Shown here: positions 1 through 7,879 of the stretch, one piece after another | Layout: each line of letters begins with the position of its first letter | Numbering within the stretch: position 1 is the first letter of the stretch | Source: Parachlorella kessleri | Taxonomy: Eukaryota > Chlorophyta > Trebouxiophyceae > Chlorellales > Chlorellaceae | Reading direction: 5' to 3' | Length of the DNA stretch: 18,827 bases | Assembly (NCBI GenBank): GCA_001598975.1 | Contig: BBXU01001722.1 | Span: 1 to 18,827, forward strand | Notes under the pieces: model-generated | Databases searched by the model: none | Seen by the model: the letters and a program-made list of their open reading frames with translations, nothing else | Told to the model about the DNA's origin: nothing | Made by a program: the position numbers and the translations under genes

Positions 1-33
1 GTAACGCCGGTGCCCGGCCCCTTGCTGTTGCAG

Positions 34-2937
34 CTCATCAACCCCTCCGAGACGTTTGGCGACATTGTGATCGACTACTCCTATGTGGAGTGCTCCTCTG
101 GTCAGTACAGGACTCCAGGAGGGGCGGTGGGCTGGCTGTAGGCAGGGGGGTTATGAACCGTGCTCTGGGCCACTGTGCCTGCGCTTTTGGTGTGACTGCG
201 CTTTTGATTAAGATATTACAAGTGGTAGAGTTGCCCACTGGCAGGGCTGTGTAGCGGAGGGGCAGCGCCTGCTGCATCGGGAGTATTTGGAGGCTCTTAC
301 CTGGGTTGCTCCTGCCTGTGCCAAAAGCTTAGCTGTGGTGCTCGTGGTGTGGCGGTCACGCTCTGGGGTAGGCACGCAGCTGAGCACTTACGCCCAGTGT
401 AGGCCCTCTGTGCAATACTGCGCAGCTTTCCGCCACATCGTGACCTCTCTACATGCCGCCCCTGCCTTGAGTGTGCGAAGCTGCCTATGTGCTCGCAAAA
501 CCCAGACGCTGGCACCCCTGCTGTGCCCTGCTGTGCAGCCTGCATCACGGCGCTGGCAGCCTTCCGCAAGGCTCAGCCGGAGCACCGGGCAGAGGAGGTC
601 AGCCGGTCTATCCAGCGGGGGGTGGAGTGGGTGAAGGGGTGAGTCAGGGAGAGCAGTCATTGCTGCTGGGGACCTAAGTCTGAGCAGGCCTTACTGAGTC
701 ACTACCCCCCTTGGGCCCCTCGCTTGGGGGACAAGGGAGGTAGGCATCTAAGGGAGGAGTCATGCAATCGGCATTCCTCGCAGAGAAGGACCTGGGGCTG
801 AAGGAGCATGTCATGTAGATTTTGGTCCATGCAGTCTGTCAGCAGCGCTTCGATAGCAGCCATTCTGGCTCCCCTCAGGGTTGCCCGACTCCTCTCCTCC
901 TCCTCCAGTGCCCGCCCTTTAACATCGCCTTCTCAGTGTTTTCTGGGGAAACCTGTCCCACGACGGTGTAGATAGATGGAGCTAACACCGCTTGCTCCCC
1001 TGGAATCCGCAGGGAGCAGCGCCCTGATGGCAGCTGGTACGGGTCCTGGGGCGTGTGCTTCACATATGCCGCTTGGTTCGGCTGTGAGGCGCTGGCAACA
1101 GTGGGGGAGATGGCCTTCAACTCAGGTGCGATGCCACATCCTCTTCTTCTTGTTCATTCCCCAATGTATGTGTCAGCTCTGCCGCCTGGGTCGGGTGCGA
1201 AGAGGTATGGCCTCTTCCCCTTACTCACATTCCCCGCTTGGTGAGCTGGAGCATAAGAGCTTCAATTGAGGTCTGTCATGATGTGAACTGGAGGGAGTAG
1301 TGACGTTTTTCATAAGTCACTTGGGTAGCCCCTGCCCGAAGCTCGAGATCATCTTTACAGCAGCGCTACTGCCACCAGCTCTGCTTTCAAGGCGGTGGGC
1401 CTTTGCTCTGTTGTCCTGAGCTTGCAACATCTGGCCCTCATGTCGTGAGCGGTCCCGCGTCGCCCCACCTGGGGGCAGCCAAAGCCAGCAACCTCTCCTC
1501 TGGAATAGGTTGGCGGGCCACTCCATCATCCATGCCCCAACATTTCCCTGTCTTTCCCATCGGTTGTTGGAGGTCCAATGCTGCTGCTGGGTCTCCGACT
1601 ACTTTGTCACAACCTGATACGCGTGCGAAACGCAGAGCATGCCAAGGCTGCCTGTGCCTTCCTGCTGGAGAAGCAGCGCAAGGATGGGGGCTGGGGCGAG
1701 AGCTACCTCTCCTGCCAGAACAAGGTGGGCAGCCAGGGCGCAGTGGCGATAGGTGCAGCCCCACAGCATGTGCTGTGGCTGCTTGGAGGGCCTTGGGACA
1801 TGTAAAGTAGTCACGCATGACTCAACCTGACTTCCTCAGGGTTGAGAGTGGCAGCCGCCTGACATCTCCAAGGGAAGAGACGTGTATACACATCGAGCTG
1901 GGTGCTTGGAGGGACCCCGGTCTGGTTCCTTGCAATTTGGACGCCAGTCTGGGTTTGATGGGGACGTCATGGCACCAACCGTAGCAAGCGCAGGTGTGTC
2001 TGTGGGAAGCACAGTGCTGCCTTTGAGGGGGTGTCCTCCGCTGGCGACACAACAGCGACACGTACGTATACTACTGTAGCGGTACTCAACCTCCAAGCTG
2101 AGAACCCTCCCTCGACCCCCCCCCCCCCCCCCCCCCCGGTCGTCATCATTTGTCAGGTGTACAGCCAGCTGGAGGGCGACACCTCCCACGTCGTCAACAC
2201 CTCCTGGGCCATGCTGTCGCTGATCGCGGTGGAGTACCACAAGGTGGACCGCCGCCCGCTGGACGCAGCAGCACGCTTCCTGGTGCACATGCAGGTACTG
2301 GGGGAGCAGTGAAGCCTTTTACCTGGGCTTGCTGTGGGCAAGCGGGTGTGGTGGGGTGGGGTGTGCAGGACACTGCAGAATGGGATTGCCGCCCACTACT
2401 GCTTGCCTCGCAGCCTGTCGGCTGGCATTCGGAAGTGTGCGCAATCATGACTCAGTTCCTTTTGCCACGAACAGCCTCCTGCACAGGTCAGGTTGGCGGA
2501 CGACTGACTCTATATGTGCTGCCACCAGCCTCGTGCATCAGCTGTCATGTGATGCTGTGTTCCCTCCCACGCACACTTTGCAGGAGGAGAGCGGCGACTG
2601 GCCTCAGCAGCACATTAGCGGCGTCTTCAACCGCAACTGCATGATCACCTATGCAAACTACAGGTATACATGCAAAGTACAGGTATACATGCATGTGGGA
2701 GTAATGAAAAGGGCAGCTGCAGTTGCCAGAGGGGCCTACCTGTCTGGGATGCACCAAGCTTCTCTGGTGAATGCACATTGATTCACTAACTATGACTGGG
2801 CTTGAGACTTGAGAGTCAATGCTGCCTCGAAGTCAAGGGCACAATCACCATACACCTGGGCTGGCTGCAGGAACATCTTCCCCATCTGGGCTCTGGGCTT
2901 GTACCGCACGCGTGTACTGGAGGGTAGGCAACACTGA
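34..2937 (+). CDS. CAS1: Cycloartenol synthase (oxidosqualene cyclase), C-terminal part; 5' end outside window
   Basis: Oxidosqualene cyclase, which folds 2,3-oxidosqualene into the first sterol; in green algae and plants the product is cycloartenol, made at the ER membrane. Exons: 34-100, 539-638, 1013-1125, 1636-1724, 2157-2294, 2584-2663, 2871-2937. All phases agree, giving 217 residues and a TGA; the family is about 760 residues, so this is roughly the last 30%. Positions 1-33 are the end of an intron (CAG at 31-33). Family signatures seen: [34 protein letters not shown], a QW motif ([13 protein letters not shown]), [11 protein letters not shown], and the conserved end [20 protein letters not shown] followed by [10 protein letters not shown]. 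The catalytic DCTAE motif and the residues separating cycloartenol from lanosterol synthase lie upstream, so product specificity is inferred from lineage. No frameshift is seen. Exon 6 has a duplicated donor site. Confidence 0.95.
2116..2137 (+). repeat. Poly-C tract (C22) before a cyclase 3' splice site
   Basis: An uninterrupted run of 22 C lies in the cyclase intron between the exons at 1636-1724 and 2157-2294. It ends 19 bases before the acceptor that begins the second of these, so it sits where a polypyrimidine tract would be. The opposite strand is a G22 run that could form a quadruplex. The exact length may be affected by sequencing error. Confidence 0.9.
2659..2693 (+). repeat. 16-bp tandem repeat that duplicates a 5' splice site
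   Basis: The 16-mer TACAGGTATACATGCA occurs at 2659-2674 and again at 2678-2693, a 19-bp period. The first copy spans the donor of cyclase exon 6 (exon ends 2663); the second provides an identical donor context after 2682. Only the first keeps frame with the last exon. Confidence 0.9.
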
Positions 2938-4519
2938 GCCGCCCGCCGCAGTGTGCCTAGGGAAGGCTCACTGACTGGCTCCAGGCAGATGATCATATGC
3001 TCTTAGGCCTGCTCTGGCCAGGGAATCCCGGCAGGGGTGATAGGCGGTGGGCCTTGACCAGGCAAGCTGCCCGCGTTACTGGCCATGCCAGGTACACAAC
3101 TCTGGCCTGTAGCTTGAACGTGAGTTTACCTGCTGGGCGTTGGGGCTGGCTGCTATAGGCAGGGGGAAGCACCCTTGGGCTGTGGTGGCTCATGGGGGCG
3201 GGCGGGTGACACTTCACCTGGGGCTGCCTGCATAGGTGCGGCCAACCTACCTGGCTATTGGCAGCAGAGTTGTAGTCGGCCATGGAGAGATGGATTGAGA
3301 TGCCCCGTTGGACAACATCATGGTGAAGAAAGCGGCACCATCTGGGGGCGGTTACATGGTGTGATAGTAGGTAGGGTCGGAACGAAGGTAGACAGCAGGT
3401 TGATGGCGGCACATATTCCTGGAAAGAAGATGGACGAATCGGTAGTGCACCATTGCCGTCTTAGGAAGCGTCCAGCTGGAATGTTCATACCTGGTTGTTG
3501 CCCTTCCCCGATATGCTGTGCTGTTGTTTGCTGGTAAACCTCTGCAATTCACTGTGCTGCAAGCTGTTTTGGCTTCCTGGCTGCAGCGTGATTGATGCTT
3601 GTCCATGGCTTGATTTTCTCTCCTATGCCATGGCTGGTTCTTTGAGTTTAAAGCTGTTGCCTGGGAATAGGCATCTTCTTGGGGTTAGGGCAAGGTCCTT
3701 TCTCCTTCGGTGTCACTTGTGTCTGCTGTGCAGCTTCTGCTGTTCCGGGCAGGGTTCTGGCTGTTCTGAGTCGGCTTGCAGATGAGCCCGACTGAGCGTC
3801 CAGCTGAGTTTGGTATGCCGAGGCTTTGCAGGTATGGTTCCCTTGTTCACTGAAGGGGCAGGTCACACCAGTCGTGTCTGTGGTTGGTGCCGGGACAACT
3901 GCGCCTGGAATGCATAAGCCAGCAGTGGTTCTGACATACCGCTATCGAGAAGGCAACTCGCTCAGGGGTGCCATGCACTGGCAAGCACCAAAGCCCAGAC
4001 AGGTCTCCATGCAGGTCTGAGGCGACAGCCACAAACAGCGCCACTGTCCCCTGATACCCTACCGGAAACCAGACGCACATTTGGTGGAGAGTCAGTAGGC
4101 TCGCCACGTGTTCGTCTGTAAAGCGCGCTGGCGGGTAGCTTGTCTAGCTGCGCCACCGTTTCTTGCCTCCAGCTGTCTTTCGTCCCATGACCCCCCTCAG
4201 TGAAGCTCGACCGAAAGCTTGGCTATTATCTTAGCGTGCCACCCCATTATCGCTTTCACTGCCTCAGCTGTCACCGCACTAGTACAGTTGCTACGGGTGA
4301 GCTCGTATATGGGGCGTGTGGTAGAAAGCACAGCTATGCACTTGGTCTGGAGAACGAGCCGTAACCTCGGCATGCATGTCAAAAGTCATGGCCACTGGAT
4401 GGGTCGCTTGCCTTTCTTGCAGTTGTACTTTCAACACTCAACTCGCTCAGTGCTGCAGGCTCAGGAAGAAGCGGAAACGAGGTGGAACGCAAGTCTGCCT
4501 TTCGTCAATCGCAGTGCTC
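2938..4519. other. Intergenic region between cyclase stop and phosphoribosyltransferase start; no gene recognised
   Basis: About 1.6 kb without a recognisable coding segment. The open frames here are short, overlap each other on both strands and resemble no family I know. The region should hold the cyclase 3' UTR and the phosphoribosyltransferase promoter and 5' UTR. The only sense-strand TGTAA I found is at 4117-4121. An upstream ATG at 4376 is in frame with the phosphoribosyltransferase, so the last 144 bases may be coding. A possible 5'-UTR intron (donor-like GTGAGC near 4297, acceptor-like TTCTTGCAG ending near 4422) cannot be confirmed. Confidence 0.6.
4117..4121 (+). promoter_or_regulatory. 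TGTAA poly(A)-signal candidate for the cyclase
   Basis: TGTAA is the usual polyadenylation signal of chlamydomonadalean algae. This is the only sense-strand copy noticed between the cyclase stop and the next gene. If used, it implies a 3' UTR of about 1.2 kb, which is long but possible. The pentamer is common by chance. Confidence 0.35.
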
Positions 4520-6805
4520 ATGGTGACTGCCACTATGACTGTCACAACTGTGGTTGAGACGGTCAGTGGCGTTGCAAACGGCGTGGCCAACGGCCATGTG
4601 ACCAACGGTATGGCCAACGGGGTAGCCAAAGCAGCACCAGCGCCAGAGCGCATGTATGTTACCTATGATGGTGTGCACAAGTCCATCATAAACTCAGTTG
4701 AGCTGCTGCGGCTGGCCGGCTGGGACACACCAGACTACCTTATTGCCATCTCGGGAGGTGTGTGGTGGCCCTGTAACTTACGCTCATCGACCTACTGAAG
4801 CCTTGAAAGTCCTTTAGCGCTGCTTCTGATGCTGTCCGTGTCTGGGCTGTGTGGGAGCAGTGCATGGTTCTGCAGCGTCACCCCTGTGGCCGGGACCCAA
4901 TTGTACCAAGGGTGTCGGCTCCCGCGGCGTGGCCACAGGTTTTGCCCGTCAAACCTGACTTAGGTGCTGTGTAAGGCCTGCAGGGGGTCTCATCCCAGCA
5001 CGCATCCTGCGGACAGCTTTGCGAACAGCCTCCAGCAATGGGGCCTGTGCCGCCATCAAGGTTCGTGGCACTGTGTTTTCAGGGGCCCTGGCATTCTGTG
5101 AGGTTCCTGCTCCAAGCATTGCAGTCTCCCGCTGGTTGGTCTTGCGTCATCTGTGCATGACACACATCGCCAGGGGTTGTGCACCAGGCTCCCTTCGTAC
5201 AATGACTGCCGACGCATGCGTTATTCCCAGTGAACCCAGTTGGTCACCGAGTTTTTCCCGCTCTCTCCCCAGACTGACTCTTAGCGCCTGCTCTAGGGCT
5301 GGCGAGCTACTGGGTCAGCAGCTGTCAATCACATGGAGAGAAAGTAGATATATGCAAGATTGTGACCAGGACATGCATCGTTATACAGGTCATTGGCCTA
5401 GAGCTGTATAGTGACGAGCTGGATGGGCGGCCTCTGGAGCGTGGGGTGGTGCGCACGCAGTGGCTGGAGCAGCACAGCACGCAGCTTGTCGGCAAGCGGA
5501 TACTCATTGTGGATGAGGTGAGCCTGCCATGTTGTATCGCGTGCACCCTTTTGCGGGTGCATGCGGCTAGGCGGGGTTGGTTGGAGGGCCGCCGGTGTGG
5601 GTGTGCTCAGGGAGTGTTCTCTGGTGCGGCACCTGCAAGAGGTTCTGTGTGGTGTAGAACCATATGGATGGTCACCCGGTGCCTATTGATGAAAACCGAA
5701 GGTACATTTCATATTTGCTTCTCGGTTTATACTCTCCGCACCATTGTTGCCCATCAGGAGCTGGAGGCGCGAGCCCTTACCCCCCTGACTGTTTCCATTT
5801 GTGTTTCTGCTGCTTCAGGTTGACGACAGCCGGGCCACGCTGGCCTATGCTACGCGCGAACTGCTGGCGGACATTGCAGCGGAGGAGGGGGTGCTTGCCG
5901 CCCAGGGCCGGCCGGTGCCGCCCACGCAGCTGGGCGTGTTTGTGCTGCACAACAAGCAGCGGCCCAAGGCCGGCGCGCTGCCGGAGGGGGTGCCGCAGTT
6001 CGTGGCGCAGGTGAGGCGGAGGTGCTCTGTCAGGCAGAGACTGACAACAGGGCTTTGGCTGGCAGGAGGTACAAGGTGGAGTGGGGATTGGAAGGGGGGG
6101 GGGGCCGCAAAGGGGCACTGCCTGAGGGGGTGCCACAGCTTGTGGCTCAGAAATGCATGGTGAAGTGGCTGAGAGGTTGGCCCTGTGCTTATGCGAATGC
6201 TGGCAGCAGGGTGCGTAAATGCGGTGCCTGGCTTGTTGCTCTGGTGGGGTGACGGAAGGTCTGGACGACAGCGTTGTCAGCAGTCGTAGGTCGTACCTGC
6301 GGCGGCTGCCTCGTCAGTGTAGGCAGCATCTGTGTGCCTTTGGTGGCTGCGTGAACTGACTAGGCAGCCCGCTGAGCAAGCTGCGCCCTTGCACCTCTTG
6401 TGCAGGAGCTTGACAGTGACCCCTGGATCTGCTACCCTTGGGTGAGTGTTCAGGCTTGCCCTTGGACCTGGTACATCCTGCATCTCATGTTACCATGAGC
6501 CTCTTCTGCACTGTCAGCTTGTTGCGCTGCCAAGAGCAGCATGCCCTTCTCCAGCCTTGGGTCAGTCTACTCTCTGCTGTTCGCAGGGCAGCCCACACAG
6601 GCCAGCCCTGCAACACTAGAAGCATGAGATAGCTCCAGTGCCTGTCTGCAGTCAGTAACATAGAAAGCTTGCAAGGCTCATGCTTTGGAGCACAGGAATC
6701 TGACCAGGTGCGCCTGCTTCTCAGCAGTACCCCAGTCCTTCCTTCGTGCAGGATGCGCAAGATATTCAGGAGCACACGCGCCTGGCACACCTGACGGGCC
6801 GGTGA
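4520..6805 (+). CDS. Hypoxanthine/xanthine-guanine phosphoribosyltransferase, yeast Hpt1-like
   Basis: Purine-salvage enzyme that transfers ribose-5-phosphate from PRPP to a free purine base, giving IMP, GMP or XMP. Exons: 4520-4757, 4984-5060, 5389-5517, 5819-6010, 6406-6441, 6752-6805. All introns are GT-AG and phases agree; the product is 241 residues (yeast Hpt1 is about 220). Seen: N-terminal Asn-Gly/Val-Ala repeats at residues 17-37; a core starting at Y46 (YVTYDGVHKSI); DYLIAISGGG at 72-81 followed by IPARILRTAL; RTQW at 127-130; the PRPP-binding loop ILIVDEVDDSRATL at 143-156; LGVFVLHNKQRPKA; and WICYPWDAQDIQEHTRLA near the end. The order matches yeast Hpt1/Xpt1, not the bacterial-type enzyme of land plants. 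Substrate preference (hypoxanthine, guanine or xanthine) is unresolved. Start 4520 was chosen because the family core follows soon after; in-frame ATGs at 4376 and 4388 would add 48 or 44 mostly basic, Ser/Cys-rich residues, possibly a transit peptide. Confidence 0.92.
6094..6104 (+). repeat. Poly-G tract (G11) in phosphoribosyltransferase intron 4
   Basis: Eleven consecutive G in the intron between exons 5819-6010 and 6406-6441. Simple low-complexity sequence with no evident function. Confidence 0.85.
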
Positions 6806-7173
6806 TGGGCGACGGGCACATGCTGTTTGCGTAACTTGGGAGGCTCCTGAGGCTGCTAAGCTTGGTGCACGTGCAGGGAGTCTTCTGGGGTGGTTCACAA
6901 GCATGTTTCAAGCGTGGTAAGCAGTTATGTCATAAATCCTTGTTTCCAATTGGAGTCTGCTTGCACGGTGTGGGCATGCGCTGAAGTGTAGCACCTAAGC
7001 AAGGTACCAGGCTCATGGGTGTGCAAGGAGATACCCCCTCAAACACACACACTTCCCTGGGGTACGTATTCATGGCAGTGATGTTCGGCCAGGGTGTTGA
7101 CAGCTCAGATGGTCATAGACAAGGCAACTTGGGGAGCGAGAGTAGGAAGCTGGGCTGGGGCTCTTTGCATGGT

Positions 7174-7193
7174 GAGATAAGATAAGAGATAAG
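7174..7193 (+). repeat. GATAA-rich simple repeat
   Basis: A short cluster of GATAA/GATAAGA units lies in the convergent intergenic region. GATA-type motifs can bind GATA factors, but the position downstream of two genes argues for a plain microsatellite. Confidence 0.5.
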
Positions 7194-7533
7194 CATACTA
7201 TCGTTGGTAACACTGGTATTGAGGGGGTTGGTGTCAAACTGACTTAGGGGTGCCTGTGCTTCATTGGCCTTCGTATCTGTGCCGTTTGACTTTCGATGGC
7301 TTTGCTTGCCACTCCTTGGCGTCTGCACTTCATGTGTGGGGTAGCTTCCTTCCACACTGGCCTGGTAAGAATCTTCGAGGCTTGCAACTGTGGTTTATCA
7401 CAAGACTGGGTTTGTCTCATCACTTACACGCCCCAGGACGTCCTGGCCATACAGCCTTTGAAGACATTCTGCATATCTATCTCTTCTTATGCGACCCATT
7501 TCCCTGGTCATGCACGCTTCTGCGGTACTTCCA

Positions 7534-7538
7534 TTACA
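7534..7538 (-). promoter_or_regulatory. TGTAA poly(A)-signal candidate for the TPR gene
   Basis: The plus strand reads TTACA here, i.e. TGTAA on the minus strand, about 340 bases after the TPR gene's stop. A second copy is at 7424-7428. The spacing suits a normal algal 3' UTR. Confidence 0.45.
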
Positions 7539-7745
7539 TTTGTGTGCAGTAATGTGAACCAAGCTGGACTAGCATTCTTAAGTCCCCAAGGGAAGGGGGC
7601 CTACCAGGCGCTGGCTGATATACTTGTACGAGCCACCCCTTGCATGCCGTGCCCGCCATTTGACGCGCCACCATATCCCACTACTCCCTTAGTCGCAGTA
7701 CCTGGCACCCCGAAGAGCGGAGGGCCCCTGACTACTAGGAGTCTC

Positions 7746-7810
7746 CTGCCAAATCGCTGGCACACCCCTCTCCCTGGCCCCCCTGCCAAAAGGCTGGCAC
7801 ACCCTTCTCC
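7746..7810 (+). repeat. Imperfect two-copy direct repeat, 37-bp period
   Basis: Two 28-bp copies begin at 7746 and 7783, each of the form CTGCCAAA, two to three variable bases, CTGGCACACCC, C or T, TCTCC. They lie in the probable 3' UTR of the minus-strand TPR gene. Within each copy the halves TGCCA and TGGCA are complementary, so each could form a small hairpin. Confidence 0.75.
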
Positions 7811-7879
7811 TGATTGAGGAGCCAGCTGGCCTCCGTGGCCTCCTCCCAAAACTCCAACACTGTCGCTCTATTGGATCAC

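Larger units (their letters stand above)
6806..7879. other. Convergent intergenic region; 3' UTRs expected, no gene recognised
   Basis: The phosphoribosyltransferase (+) and the TPR gene (-) converge here over about 1.07 kb. I found no sense-strand TGTAA after the phosphoribosyltransferase stop. On the minus strand TGTAA occurs at 7534-7538 and 7424-7428. A GATA-rich stretch lies at 7174-7193, and a two-copy repeat at 7746-7810. Longer open frames (for example 7296-7817 on the + strand) resemble no protein family and run antisense to the probable 3' UTR of the TPR gene. Confidence 0.6.

Noticed and set aside
1836..2288. 150-codon minus-strand open frame with a poly-Gly stretch
   Set aside because: It is the complement of the C22 tract plus cyclase exon 5 antisense; low-complexity artefact.
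2150..2644. 164-codon plus-strand open frame across cyclase exons 5-6
   Set aside because: It is out of frame with the conserved cyclase reading and crosses an intron; a high-GC shadow frame.
3495..3785. Leu/Cys-rich plus-strand open frame suggesting a membrane peptide
   Set aside because: Hydrophobicity arises from T/C-rich sequence; no family match, no supporting splice sites.
5819..6163. Continuation of phosphoribosyltransferase exon 4 past 6010 as one longer exon
   Set aside because: The conserved sequence stops exactly at a GTGAGG donor, and the next conserved segment (WICYPW) resumes in phase at 6406; the read-through sequence is not conserved.
7296..7817. 173-codon plus-strand open frame in the convergent intergenic region
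   Set aside because: It has no recognisable domain, is Pro-rich near the end because of the local repeat, and runs antisense to the expected TPR-gene 3' UTR.
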